NCBI GenBank assembly: GCA_017654935.2 | Contig: CM065703.1 | Coordinates: 46,007,627 to 46,071,626 of the forward strand | DNA from: Phymorhynchus buccinoides | Taxonomy: Eukaryota > Mollusca > Gastropoda > Neogastropoda > Raphitomidae | Direction of reading: 5' to 3' | Length of the DNA stretch: 64,000 nucleotides | In this document: positions 10,571 through 22,102 of the stretch, piece by piece | Numbering within the stretch: position 1 is the first letter of the stretch | How the letters are laid out: each line of letters begins with the position of its first letter | The notes under the pieces: model-generated | What the model saw: only the letters and a program-made list of their open reading frames with translations | What the model was told of the DNA's origin: nothing | Databases searched by the model: none | Translations under genes and position numbers: made by a program

Positions 10571-10848
10571 GAATGCTAAAAATAAAATTTTTCTTGTGCA
10601 TCCCTGGGACCCCCTGCACATTCTTTTAGAGGGTCCTTTAGAATTTTAGTGCTTCAAAGACCCCCAAATGGGGGTCCCTGGGAGCCCTGTATGTTTTGTC
10701 CTTGTTATCTGGGTTTTGTATGGGATACGTTTTCTGACAAGCATGTTGGTTCAGGTTTATAGAATTATCTTGTATAATGTACACTTATTTTATTTAATTA
10801 GAGATTTGTTTTCATCCATCTTATTTTGAACAAAGAGTATAATTATAC
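10571..10848. other. Region downstream of the minisatellite
   Basis: Contains AATAAA at 10581-10586. Words of the minisatellite flank (GGGACCCC, GGGTCC, GGGAGCCC) recur on both sides of the array. Otherwise unassigned. Confidence 0.4.
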
Positions 10849-11020
10849 AGTCGAACCTCTATTATAAGATCCTCCGTTAAAAGACCTCCTCTCATGTAAG
10901 ACTGATTTGTTTTGGCACGGATGTAATGTATGTTACTATAATTTATGTATCAAAGTAATCTGACCTCCATTATAAGAAGACCTCTCCAATTTAAGACCGA
11001 ATGTTTCCTTTGTAAAGTCT
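10849..11020. mobile_element. Possible pogo/Tigger-like MITE end (left arm)
   Basis: It begins ACAGTCGAACCTCTATTATA, which resembles the CAGT-GAACCTC ends of pogo/Tigger-type elements. The theme TATAAGA--ACCTC and AATTTAAGACC repeats inside. The other end is not clear. A related run is at about 40735-40815. Mirrored at 22372-22545. Low-certainty class assignment. Confidence 0.4.
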
Positions 11021-11035
11021 GAAAATCTAATCTTT

Positions 11036-11281
11036 TTAACCCTTTCGCTGCCAGCCATTTTTCAGCCAAAAAATACCATTAAGCTAACTGGGTAGAGAAA
11101 AAAAATATTCTGCAATATTGCGAATTCCTCTGTAACATGCATAACATTAGGCCTATCCTTACCTCCCAAAATTAAGAAAATAGGGTCTTTGGATAACAGG
11201 TCTGGATTTGGATGCCTTTTAGTGACATGGGTGTTAAACCATTGTGGTGCTAAAATGCGACTTTGGCGGTGAAAGGGTTAA
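11036..11281. mobile_element. piggyBac-type MITE, 246 bp (left arm)
   Basis: TTAA at 11036-11039 and 11278-11281 flank inverted ends CCCTTTCGCTGCCA and (inverted) CCCTTTCACCGCCA. The ends are related to those of the element at 5772-6323. No coding capacity. Mirrored at 22103-22349. Confidence 0.8.
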
Positions 11282-11399
11282 ATATTGACCATCTCGTAAG
11301 TACTACCTAAGCACCATGAAGATTATTACCGGGTACCTAATTTTTTTGGTTAAAATGGGTTTTCAGGAATATGAAATGAAATATAGAGATGTTGTTTTT

Positions 11400-11555
11400 C
11401 CCTGGCTTAAAGACTCCAGGGATCATCCCAACAGCCGAAGCACTTGAACATATATGGTACAAATGCACCAGCTAAGGATGAGAACATTACGCATGTGACC
11501 GTTTTTTTTTATTACCCCGCCATGTGGGCAGCCACACTCCGACTTAGGAGGAAAA
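11400..11555 (+). repeat. 150-bp interspersed repeat (CTCCAGGGATCATCCC family), left arm copy a
   Basis: It starts CCCTGGCTTAAAGACTCCAG and contains CCAACAGCCGAAGCACTTGA, GATGAGAACATTACG, TGTGACCG and CAGCCACACT-CGACTT. A second copy lies at 15172-15322. Both are mirrored (21838-21995 and 18063-18218). The class is unknown. Confidence 0.8.
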
Positions 11556-12159
11556 AAATATAGAGATGATTAACGTTAGCTGGAGTTGGAGAGAGAGTTT
11601 GAGATTGCGTGAGCATCCATTCGTAGAGCGCAAGAAGTACAGTATACTGGTGATTTATAATTTTACACACTCACTAAGAATACTCTATCGGTATCTTTTC
11701 TTACTGCTATGATCAAACTGGTCGTTTTTATAAATTTAAATTTATTGGAGAAAATGTTAATAAACGATTGCAATGGAGCCGAATTGTGTGTGCATATTCA
11801 TAAGAGATTGATTGGATTGTCAATAAGAGGCTGTGATTCATTGAACCTGACATGTGCTGGGAGGGGGTGGGGGGGACTTGAATTGAAACATCTCCCTCTC
11901 TTTTTAAAGTTGTCATTTATCTCCTGTCTCCCCCTTCTTTTATTTGTTAAAACATTTTTTTAGTTGTCCCATCTTCTGGGCTGGACAGTGGCGTTGCTCC
12001 CACGCCGCTCATTCTGAATCCCAACTCGCAGCCACACCCTGGTTTGTCAGGTCACAGAATCCCAAACCAGCAGTCTGAGGGGAGCAAATCTATGTCGGGT
12101 CTTTAAGAGGCAACCAGCAGAGGGGACACTGCACTGCTGTTGAGATTTTAAAGAAACGC
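11556..12159. other. Intergenic, no recognised element
   Basis: AT-rich, then moderately GC-rich sequence upstream of the second SINE. Reading frames here are short and mirrored in the other arm. No gene is supported. Confidence 0.4.
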
Positions 12160-12562
12160 ACACACAGAGAGAGGCACAGAGGTAACGCTTTCGCCTCGTA
12201 TACAATAAAGCCAAGTTCGAACCTGGGCACAGGGGATTTTTCCTCTCACTTTGCACTAGGCCTTACTGTCTGAACGTGGAGTCTTTTTGATGAGACGATA
12301 AACCGAGGTCCCATGTGCCCATGCACTTAGCACACGTTAAACCCAGTGGCAACGAAAAAGTTGTCATTTGGTCAAAATTTACCACCACACGTTTTCTTTC
12401 TCAACAGTCTCACAAAAATTGCATGCAAATAAAAAATATATAAACAGGTGGCGTGCCTCTGGCTGCAATGCGCTCTCCAGATGGGAGCAACCCGAATTTC
12501 ACAGACGCCTAGGTGACTATAAAGTACTAATTACCAATACCAAATACCAAATACACTATGTC
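12160..12562 (+). mobile_element. tRNA-derived SINE, second family (left arm)
   Basis: A degenerate tRNA-like head has box B-like AGTTCGAACCTGG. The central segment GATGAGACGATAAACCGAGG followed by TCCC is a known conserved SINE core type in invertebrates. The 3' part has GCGCTCTCCAGATGGGAGC, AATTTCACAGACGCC and the tail ACCAATACCAAATACC. The last ~90 bp are shared with the SINE at 6428-6885, so both likely use the same LINE partner. Mirrored at 20822-21230. A (TC)n run follows the tail. Confidence 0.75.
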
Positions 12563-12584
12563 TCTCTCTCTCTCTCTCTCTTAA

Positions 12585-13138
12585 AGGTAGACCCTGATGG
12601 ATGAGTTTTTGCAAGAAACACGTTGAGTTCACCAGAAAGACAGCCTTTTCAAGGATCGGAACATTCACTTTGCTCTGGTTTCCTAGAAATCAAACTGTCA
12701 AAACGGCGATTCCTCCTTGGCGGAGATGCCGGAGAGAGAAGCCATTTTGGATGGGGTGGGTGGGGGCCAAACCCATTGTGGTTTAAGCTTTTTCTTTTTT
12801 GTAGTGCTGTAAAAAAAAAATTGAAGCTATTTTCTTTGTTGTGAGCGAAACTCTTTTAGATAAACTGCATACAATTTTTTTTTTAAGATAAATAAAAAGG
12901 CTTGAATTGCAAAAAAGTTGTGCAAACAATTTGGTCGCCATTACAAAAGAGACGACACACGCCTTCTCTTTCAGTGAAAGAATTTGACTTCCAGCACCTC
13001 CGCCAAGGATAAATCGCCGATTTGACGGTTTGATTTCTAGGAAACCAGAGCAAAGTGAGTGTTGCGATCTCTGTAAAGGGTGTTTTCCTGGTGATCTCGA
13101 CGTGTTTCTTGCAAAAACTCATCCGTCAGGGTCCACAT
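12585..13138. repeat. Fold-back element, ~250-bp inverted arms (left arm)
   Basis: Arm one (12585-12850) starts with GTAGACCCTGATGGATGAG and includes TTTTTGCAAGAAACACG, CTCTGGTTTCCTAGAAATC and TCCTTGGCGGAGATGC. The same words appear inverted from 13138 down to about 12880. A single-arm copy is at 61262-61560, so this is two head-to-head copies or a true fold-back element. Mirrored at 20262-20803 with many SNPs. Confidence 0.8.
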
Positions 13139-15171
13139 TTAACACAGACACATAACCAGAAACACACACACACACACACAAACAACAGCACAGCACATTG
13201 TCCTCACGCTCCAAAAGCATCCAATTATTCCTATTGATGGTATAACTTGACTAGTTTTATGACAAACCACAACATGTCGATGATGATGATCAGATTTTAT
13301 TCACTCATGTCCGACGTGAACGTAATGAGAGATCACAACTCGTACATATTCATCATATATTTTCGTCAAAGCTTGTTCGTCATAAAAGAGACAAAATTGC
13401 TATCACAGACAACTTGTCTAATACACAAATGTGCCCCCCCCCCCCCCCCCCCTTCCCTTCAAGAAATACTGATGTAGCAATGCAAAACGAACACAACCAA
13501 CTGAGAAAATCTTCAGTTTCAAACGTATATAATTTTTTGTTATGATATTTGTCAACATTAAAGGGGATGTAAAGTCCAAATAGAAGTTGATCTCTATTGC
13601 AAGATTATAAGTAAATAGGCTTGTATCTGCATATAAAAGTATTCCTGCCAAGTATTCTGAAAATAATTAAATATTACACAAAGTTTTGTTGCTTCAAAAC
13701 AGGCCTTGGGTGGGTTTTTTAATAGGAAGAAAATAACATTTTCTTTATTTATGTCACAGCACTGATGACTTCAAAATGCGAAGGATTCTCCCTGGGAGTT
13801 TTGTACAAATAGTTCCCCCATGTTCTGGAAGGTGCTTGTAGCTTCCTCTTTGACTCTGTCTTTTCCCTTGCTTACTGTCGTGCATCATCTTTCTGCCTTA
13901 CTGGTCTATTTTCCTGCCTTTGTTCTAGAAACTCTTTACAAAGATTTTCTCCAGCCTAACCCTATTTCTTAGGCGCATAACAGCAGCATGGCGCATCTGC
14001 GCTCATAATGACAAGAAACTGAGCAATCAACGAATAAGAAAAAGAAGTAATGTGAAAGATGGTATCTTGCCTGATATCAGAACATTGCACTAAATCCTAT
14101 TGAAGTTTGTTCACAACTACATGTCAGCACATAGCTAAGCTAGTGGTACATAAGGGCTATGTATGAACCATGGAATTAAGTGGAACATTCTTTGTTTATC
14201 TTTTATGTGTTGGTTTTAAGTAAAGCAAAACTGTTAAAGACCCACCAGGTCCGTGAATGAAAATCACGGGTTTCACGTGTTTCCCCCTCTCTCGCTGGTA
14301 AGAAATCTTATTTTGACCAAGTGTGGCTCCCATACAAATTTCCTCATGCACGAAAACGAGACATCACTTTAAAGAGCAGCCTCGATCGTATAATTATGAG
14401 GAAAGTCTGTATGTGGGCCACACCGACCCAGAAAAAACCAAGGGACTTAATCGTGCTGGGTCCGTGTGTCTTTAAATGATAAAATGGGTCAACGAGAAGT
14501 CGATTTAAGAAAGCACGTTTTTTGTTAAACTATGATAATCTGTTATTATTACTAGTTGCTTCAAATCGTAATCAATAATTTTTTAAAAATCACACACATC
14601 AGAATGTTACCACTTCCACATATATATTTTTTGTATTGAAGGAAGTTGTTGACTCAAACACCTCAGACAACAACAAAACTGAAATTTGAATAAAGAGTAA
14701 GGCTTTGCGCACATTACACGCAGACACATTGTGTGCTTATACGCAAATAAGTGAAAGAAAGTCAGAAATAAGCAGTTGGGATAAGCGTACGTGGAAACAC
14801 GTAAAATTGCAGTTTCAATATTAGGCAAGTCTGCGGACACCAAAGTCAACATTATTATGTAAAATCCCTTCTTACATAACAATTGATACATTCTCGGCTT
14901 GCAGCAGTGATAGACTCGGGCATTCTAAAATTGAACAAGCCAACATTATGCTTTCTGATATATAATATTATAAGAATGTATTTGTATTTACACACCTTTG
15001 TTGTTTTTCCTCGATTATGTAAGTTTTGAAAATAATGTCAAAATGTCATCACAAGTGACAGAACGGGGACGGATTAGTTGACGTTATGGTTGAATGATAA
15101 TTTATGTACATAACAATTGTAAAGTATTAGAGTTATAGACAATGGAACGAAAAGGAAAAACGTTGTTGAGC
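13139..15171. other. Intergenic, ~2 kb without a recognised gene
   Basis: Contains a poly-C run (13434-13453), a short CA run (13164-13180), and otherwise unique sequence mirrored at about 18220-20250. Frames up to 94 codons show no recognisable domain. It separates the two convergent genes, so it may include unannotated 3'UTR. Confidence 0.45.
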
Positions 15172-15322
15172 TACCCTGGCTAAAAGACTCCAGGGATCAT
15201 CCCAACAGCCGAAGCACTTGAACACTATCAGGTACAAATGCATCAGCTAGGGATGAGAACATTACGTGTGTGACCGTTTTTGATGACCCTGGCAGCCACA
15301 CTACGACTTCAGGGGAGAAATT
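15172..15322 (+). repeat. 150-bp interspersed repeat, left arm copy b
   Basis: Second copy of the repeat at 11400-11555, with the same order CTCCAGGGATCATCCC, AGCCGAAGCACTTGAACA, GAGAACATTACG and GCAGCCACACT. Mirrored at 18063-18218. Confidence 0.8.
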
Positions 15323-15557
15323 AAAGTGATATCACAAACAGCAATAGTAAGTGTATCGCCATGAGCTTTCAAATCCCCTGTATACACACACCAACACTTG
15401 AACGCACACAACTCACGTGCAGACGCATACACACCACACATACAGACACAATATACTCATTGATGGTAATGACACAAAGGATTTGAAATTAATGTTTTGA
15501 TGTTTGACATTAACTTGATTAAGGCTTTACAAATGTCTGTCTTGATGGTAATGACAA

Positions 15558-15716
<159 letters not shown>

Positions 15717-15971
15717 CCCTTTCCTTCCATTGTCTTTACCTCTCAACTGAAGTCTAATACACATTGAACCCATTGACACCACTGGAAAGATCCAAGCAGT
15801 TCGTAATGTGATCCTTAACTTAACTTCATGTGACTGGTATAGTGCAGAAAATGGTTTCTGTACAACGACTAGTTATGTCATGATCAGGCATCAGAATTAT
15901 CAGAGGATTAAGAATTTCTGACAGAGGATTGGCTTCTCTTGTCAGAGGTTTTGCCTTTTTTTTTTGCCTTT

Positions 15972-15977
15972 TTTATT
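15972..15977 (-). promoter_or_regulatory. Poly(A) signal AATAAA for the left gene-X copy
   Basis: AATAAA on the minus strand about 460 bp after the stop at 16435, followed by an A-rich run. Mirrored at 17415-17420. Confidence 0.5.
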
Positions 15978-16434
15978 GAGTGTTATCCTTTGTATTAAAT
16001 AGCATTTTAAAGAGATTTCTCACTATATTAAGCCTTTTTGGTGGTGTTCAGAACTGATTTCAGTGTTGTCCCTCTTTAGTCTGGGGCCTTGATGGCCCTT
16101 TTACCGCAGTTTTCAGAGGATTGGACTTCAGACTTTTCTGATGCCTGCACGATGCACTGTACAAAAACAGAAAACAAAACGGCAGACGAAAAGAAGAGAG
16201 AGAGAGAGAGTCAGAAAGAGAGATGCACACACGGGGTGTCAAAGGGGGAAAACAACAACAAAGAAATGCAGACAAACCACAGATGAACACCGAAAGACAG
16301 AATAACTGAACGAACAGGCAAGCTCAATCCTTTTCAAACTGTATGAAGAAAATTGCACACCATTTTCGTAAGCACACACCAACACAAACAACACCTGGGT
16401 TCTGAAACCCGACTGCACAGCCATATCTGTTCCA

Positions 16435-16695
16435 TCACGTGGTGCGAAGAAAGTCATCCAGCTGAGCCTGGAATTCCGGATTGTTCAACACCGCCAGAGC
16501 CTCTTCGTCATCGTCATCGTCGTCACCACCATCATCGTCCCCCAGCAGACTCTTCAAGTTCTTGTCCGCCAGTTTCTCCAAAGCGGCGATCGTGCTTTGG
16601 TCTTGCTCCTCTTTCGTCTTCTTCTCTTTCTTCGCAGACTTCGCTCGCGATTTGGATCTTTTCGGCTTCGGGGCTGCTGCAGCTGGGGCTGCAGC
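16435..16695 (-). CDS. Unidentified gene X, C-terminal exon (left copy, truncated at palindrome centre)
   Basis: The minus strand encodes 86 residues and a stop. An Ala/Pro-rich start is followed by a basic stretch (KPKRSKSRAKSAKKEKKTKE), a helix-like STIAALEKLADKNLKSLLG, a poly-Asp/Glu run, and the terminus ALAVLNNPEFQAQLDDFLRT plus T. Varied codons and a following 3'UTR-like region with AATAAA at 15972-15977 support real coding. The reading frame stays open past the centre only because the other arm is its complement, so the true upstream part of this gene is absent. I do not recognise the family. It is convergent with BZW. Confidence 0.6.
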   Translation of the reverse strand, partial: AAAPAAAAPKPKRSKSRAKSAKKEKKTKEEQDQSTIAALEKLADKNLKSLLGDDDGGDDDDDDEEALAVLNNPEFQAQLDDFLRTT

Positions 16696-16728
16696 TCCTG
16701 CAGCCCCAGCTGCAGCAGCCCCGAAGCC
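16664..16728. repeat. Centre of the giant inverted repeat
   Basis: Around 16696, CTGCAG (16689-16694) and CTGCAG (16698-16703) flank the 3-nt CTC. GGGGCTGCTGCAGCTGGGG reads outward as its perfect complement on the other side, with no larger spacer. The sequence is GC-rich and self-complementary (Ala/Pro codons). Confidence 0.97.
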
Positions 16729-16957
16729 GAAAAGATCCAAATCGCGAGCGAAGTCTGCGAAGAAAGAGAAGAAGACGAAAGAGGAGCAAGACCAAAGCAC
16801 GATCGCCGCTTTGGAGAAACTGGCGGACAAGAACTTGAAGAGTCTGCTGGGGGACGATGATGGTGGTGACGACGATGACGATGACGAAGAGGCTCTGGCG
16901 GTGTTGAACAATCCGGAATTCCAGGCTCAGCTGGATGACTTTCTTCGCACCACGTGA
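16697..16957 (+). CDS. Unidentified gene X, C-terminal exon (right copy, truncated at palindrome centre)
   Basis: Plus-strand partner of the 16435-16695 exon. It has the same 86 residues with PKPKRSKSR, ALEKLADKNLKSLLG, an acidic run and the end PEFQAQLDDFLRTT before the stop TGA-type end at 16957. Followed by a 3'UTR-like stretch with AATAAA at 17415. The gene would run toward BZW's 3' end, with about 6.5 kb between the two stops. The function is unknown. The basic patch could be a nuclear localisation signal (inference). Confidence 0.65.
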   Translation, partial: PAAPAAAAPKPKRSKSRAKSAKKEKKTKEEQDQSTIAALEKLADKNLKSLLGDDDGGDDDDDDEEALAVLNNPEFQAQLDDFLRTT

Positions 16958-17414
16958 TGGAACAGATATGGCTGTGCAGTCGGGTTTCAGAACCCAGGTG
17001 TTGTTTGTGTTGGTGTGTGCTTACGAAAATGGTGTGCAATTTTCTTCATACAGTTTGAAAAGGATTGAGCTTGCCTGTTCGTTCAGTTATTCTGTCTTTC
17101 GGTGTTCATCTGTGGTTTGTCTGCATTTCTTTGTTGTTGTTTTCCCCCTTTGACACCCCGTGTGTGCATCTCTCTTTCTGACTCTCTCTCTCTCTCTTCT
17201 TTTCGTCTGCCGTTTTGTTTTCTGTTTTTGTACAGTGCATCGTGCAGGCATCAGAAAAGTCTGAAGTCCAATCCTCTGAAAACTGCGGTAAAAGGGCCAT
17301 CAAGGCCCCAGACTAAAGAGAGACAACACTGAAATCAGTTCTGAACACCGCCAAAAAGGCTTGATACAGTGAGAAATCACTTTAAAATGCTATTTAATAC
17401 AAAGGATAACACTC

Positions 17415-17420
17415 AATAAA
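17415..17420 (+). promoter_or_regulatory. Poly(A) signal AATAAA for the right gene-X copy
   Basis: AATAAA followed at once by ATAAA and a run of A, about 460 bp after the stop at 16957. Confidence 0.5.
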
Positions 17421-17686
17421 ATAAAAAAAAAAGGCAAAACCTCTGACAAGAGAAGCCAATCCTCTGTCAGAAATTCTTAATCCTCTGATAATTCTGATGC
17501 CTGATCATGACATAACTAGTCGTTGTACAGAAACCATTTTCTGCACTATACCAGTCACATGAAGTTAAGTTAAGGATCACATTACGAACTGCTTGGATCT
17601 TTCCAGTGGTGTCAATGGGTTCAATGTGTATTAGACTTCAGTTGAGAGGTAAAGACAATGGAAGGAAAGGGATGTGTGTGTGTGTG

Positions 17687-17830
<144 letters not shown>

Positions 17831-18062
17831 TTGTCATTACCATCAAGACAGACATTTGTAAAGCCTTAATCAAGTTAATGTCAAACATCAAAACATTAAT
17901 TTCAAATCCTTTGTGTCATTACCATCAATGAGTATATTGTGTCTGTATGTGTGGTGTGTATGCGTCTGCACGTGAGTTGTGTGCGTTCAAGTGTTGGTGT
18001 GTGTATACAGGGGATTTGAAAGCTCATGGCGATACACTTACTATTGCTGTTTGTGATATCAC

Positions 18063-18218
18063 TTTAATTTCTCCCCTGAAGTCGTAGTGTGGCTGCCAGG
18101 GTCATCAAAAACGGTCACACACGTAATGTTCTCATCCCTAGCTGATGCATTTGTACCTGATAGTGTTCAAGTGCTTCGGCTGTTGGGATGATCCCTGGAG
18201 TCTTTTAGCCAGGGTAGC
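18063..18218 (-). repeat. 150-bp interspersed repeat, right arm copy b
   Basis: Mirror of 15172-15322. Confidence 0.8.
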
Positions 18219-20261
18219 TCAACAACGTTTTTCCTTTTCGTTCCATTGTCTATAACTCTAATACTTTACAATTGTTATGTACATAAATTATCATTCAACC
18301 ATAACGTCAACTAATCCGTCCCCGTTCTGTCACTTGTGATGACATTTTGACATTATTTTCAAAACTTACATAATCGAGGAAAAACAACAAAGGTGTGTAA
18401 ATACAAATACATTCTTATAATATTATATATCAGAAAGCATAATGTTGGCTTGTTCAATTTTAGAATGCCCGAGTCTAGGCTTCACTGCTGCAAGCCGAGA
18501 ATGTATCAATTGTTATGTAAGAAGGGATTTTACATAATAATGTTGACTTTGGTGTCCGCAGACTTGCCTAATATTGAAACTGCAATTTTACGTGTTTCCA
18601 CGTACGCTTATCCCAACTGCTTATTTCTGACTTTCTTTCACTTATTTGCGTATAAGCACACAATGTGTCTGCGTGTAATGTGCGCAAAGCCTTACTCTTT
18701 ATTCAAATTTCAGTTTTGTTGTTGTCTGAGGTGTTTGAGTCAACAACTTCCTTCAATACAAAAAATATATATGTGGAAGTGGTAACATTCTGATGTGTGT
18801 GATTTTTAAAAAATTATTGATTACGATTTGAAGCAACTAGTAATAATAACAGATTATCATAGTTTAACAAAAAACGTGCTTTCTTAAATCGACTTCTCGT
18901 TGACCCATTTTATCATTTAAAGACACACGGACCCAGCACGATTAAGTCCCTTGGTTTTTTTCTGGGTCGGTGTGGCCCACATACAGACTTTCCTCATAAT
19001 TATACGATCGAGGCTGCTCTTTAAAGTGATGTCTCGTTTTCGTGCATGAGGAAATTTGTATGGGAGCCACACTTGATCAAAATAAGATTTCTTACCAGCG
19101 AGAGAGGGAAAACACGTGAAACCCGTGATTTTCATATCACGGACCTGGTGGGTCTTTAACAGTTTTGCTTTACTTAAAACCAACACATAAAAGATAAACA
19201 AAGAATGTTCCACTTAATTCCATGGTACATAGCCCTTATGTACCACTAGCTTAGCTATGTGCTGACATGTAGTTGTGAACAAACTTCAATAGGATTTAGT
19301 GCAATGTTCTGATATCAGGCAAGATACCATCTTTCACATTACTTCTTTTTCTTATTCGTTGATTGCTCAGTTTCTTGTCATTATGAGCGCAGATGCGCCA
19401 TGCTGCTGTTATGCGCCTAAGAAATAGGGTTAGGCTGGAGAAAATCTTTGTAAAGAGTTTCTAGAACAAAGGCAGGAAAATAGACCAGTAAGGCAGAAAG
19501 ATGATGCACGACAGTAAGCCAAGGGAAAAGACAGAGTCAAAGAGGAAGCTACAAGCACCTTCCAGAACATGGGGGAACTATTTGTACAAAACTCCCAGGG
19601 AGAATCCTTCGCATTTTGAAGTCATCAGTGCTGTGACATAAATAAAGAAAATGTTATTTTCTTCCTATTAAAAAACCCACCCAAGGCCTGTTTTGAAGCA
19701 ACAAAACTTTGTGTAATATTTAATTATTTTCAGAATACTTGGCAGGAATACTTTTATATGCAGATACAAGCCTATTTACTTATAATCTTGCAATAGAGAT
19801 CAACTTCTATTTGGACTTTACATCCCCTTTAATGTTGACAAATATCATAACAAAAAATTATATACGTTTGAAACTGAAGATTTTCTCAGTTGGTTGTGTT
19901 CGTTTTGCATTGCTACATCAGTATTTCTTGAAGGGAAGGGGGGGGGGGGGGGGGGGGCACATTTGTGTATTAGACAAGTTGTCTGTGATAGCAATTTTGT
20001 CTCTTTTATGACGAACAAGCTTTGACGAAAATATATGATGAATATGTACGAGTTGTGATCTCTCATTACGTTCACGTCGGACATGAGTGAATAAAATCTG
20101 ATCATCATCATCGACATGTTGTGGTTTGTCATAAAACTAGTCAAGTTATACCATCAATAGGAATAATTGGATGCTTTTGGAGCGTGAGGACAATGTGCTG
20201 TGCTGTTGTTTGTGTGTGTGTGTGTGTGTTTCTGGTTATGTGTCTGTGTTAAATGTGGACC
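18219..20261. other. Intergenic, mirror of 13139-15171
   Basis: Same content as the left arm with small differences. For example, a 4-nt difference near 18475 corresponds to about 14910. The G homopolymer is at 19939-19957. No gene is supported. Confidence 0.45.
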
Positions 20262-20803
20262 CTGACGGATGAGTTTTTGCAAGAAACACATCGAGATCAC
20301 CATGACAACACCATTTACAGAGATCGCAACACTGACTTTGCTCTGGTTTCCTGGAAATCAAACCGTCAAATCGGCGATTTATCCTTGGCGGAGGTGCTGG
20401 AAGTCAAATTCTTTCACTGAAAGAGAAGGCGTGTGTCGTCTCTTTTGTAATGGCGACCAAATTGTTTGCACGAATTTTTTGCAATACAAGCCTTTTTATT
20501 TATCTTAAAAAAAAAATTGTATGCAGTTTATCTAAAAGAGTTTCGCTCACAATAAAGAAAATAGCTTCAATTTTTTTTTTACAGCACTACAAAAAAGAAA
20601 AAGCTTAAACCACAATGGGTTTGGCCCCCACCCACCCCATCCATGGCTTCTCTCTCCGGCACCTCCGCCAAGGAGGAATCGCCGTTTAGACAGTTTGATT
20701 TCTAGGAAACCAGAGCAAAGCGAGTGTTCCGATCTTTGAAAAGGCTGTCTTTCTGGTGATCTCAACGTGTTCCTTGCAAAAACTCATCCATCAGGGTCTA
20801 CCT
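20262..20803. repeat. Fold-back element (right arm)
   Basis: Mirror of 12585-13138. In about 95 bp at 20270-20370 I count six base differences from the left arm, far more than around the centre. Confidence 0.8.
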
Positions 20804-20821
20804 TTAAGAGAGAGAGAGAGA

Positions 20822-21230
20822 GAGAGACATAGTGTATTTGGTATTTGGTATTGGTAATTAGTACTTTATAGTCACCTAGGCGTCTGTGAAATTCGGGTTG
20901 CTCCCATCTGGAGAGCGCATTGCAGCCAGAGGCGCGCCACCCATTTTATTTTTTTTATTTGCATGCAATTTTTGTGAGACTGTTGAGAAAGAAAACGTGT
21001 GGTGGTAAATTTTGACCAAATGACAACTTTTTCGTTGCCACTGGGTTTAACGTGTGCTAAGTGCATGGGCACATGGGACCTCGGTTTATCGTCTCATCAA
21101 AAGACTCCACGTTCAGACAGTAAGGCCTAGTGCAAAGTGAGAGGAAAAATCCCCTGTGCCCAGGTTCGAACTCGGGTTTATTGTATACGAGGCGAAAGCG
21201 TTACCTCTGTGCCTCTCTCTGTGTGTGCGT
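20822..21230 (-). mobile_element. tRNA-derived SINE, second family (right arm)
   Basis: Mirror of 12160-12562, tail at 20830-20870 and box B-like region near 21165-21175. Confidence 0.75.
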
Positions 21231-21837
21231 TTCTTTAAAATCTCAACAGCAGTGCAGTGTCCCCTCTGCTGGTTGCCTCTTAAAGACCTGACATAGATTT
21301 GCTCCCCTTGGACTGCTGGTTTGGGATTCTGCGACCTGACAAACCAGGGTGTGGCTGCGAGTTGGGATTCAGAATGAGCGGCGTGGGAGCAACGCCACTG
21401 TCCAGCCCAGAAGATGGGACAACTAAAAAAATGTTTTAACAAATAAAAGAAGGGGGAGACAGGAGATAAATGACAACTTTAAAAAGAGAGGGAGATGTTT
21501 CAATTCAAGTCCCCCCCACCCCCTCCCAGCACATGTCAGGTTCAATGAATCACAGCCTCTTATTGACAATCCAATCAATCTCTTATGAATATGCACACAC
21601 AATTCGGCTCCATTGCAATCGTTTATTAACATTTTCTCCAATAAATTTAAATTTATAAAAACGACCAGTTTGATCATAGCAGTAAGAAAAGATACCGATA
21701 GAGTATTCTTAGTGAGTGTGTAAAATTATAAATCACCAGTATACTGTACTTCTTGCGCTCTACGAATGGATGCTCACGCAATCTCAAACTCTCTCTCCAA
21801 CTCCAGCTAACGTTAATCATCTCTATATTTTTTTCCT
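21231..21837. other. Intergenic, mirror of 11556-12159
   Basis: No gene or named element seen. Confidence 0.4.
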
Positions 21838-21995
21838 CCTAAGTCGGAGTGTGGCTGCCCACATGGCGGGGTAATAAAAAAACCGGTCACACACGTAATG
21901 TTCTCATCCTTAGCTGGTGCATTTGTACCATAATGTTCAAGTGCTTCGGCTGTTGGGATGATCCCTGGAGTCTTTAAGCCAGGGAAAAACAACAT
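21838..21995 (-). repeat. 150-bp interspersed repeat, right arm copy a
   Basis: Mirror of 11400-11555. Confidence 0.8.
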
Positions 21996-22102
21996 CTCTA
22001 TATTTCATTTCATATTCCTGAAAACCCATTTTAACCAAAAAAATTAGGTACCCGGTAATAATCTTCATGGTGCTTAGGTAGTACTTACGAGATGGTCAAT
22101 AT

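Noticed and set aside
10080..10619. 179-codon [14 protein letters not shown] repeat protein (and its mirror at 22764-23276)
   Set aside because: The frame exists only because the minisatellite unit is 21 bp. It has no promoter, splice context or non-repeat domain, and the real gene is on the other strand.
16481..16957. 158-residue protein spanning the palindrome centre (and the reverse one at 16435-16911)
   Set aside because: The first half is the complement of the second half read backward. Only the outward 86 residues look coding.
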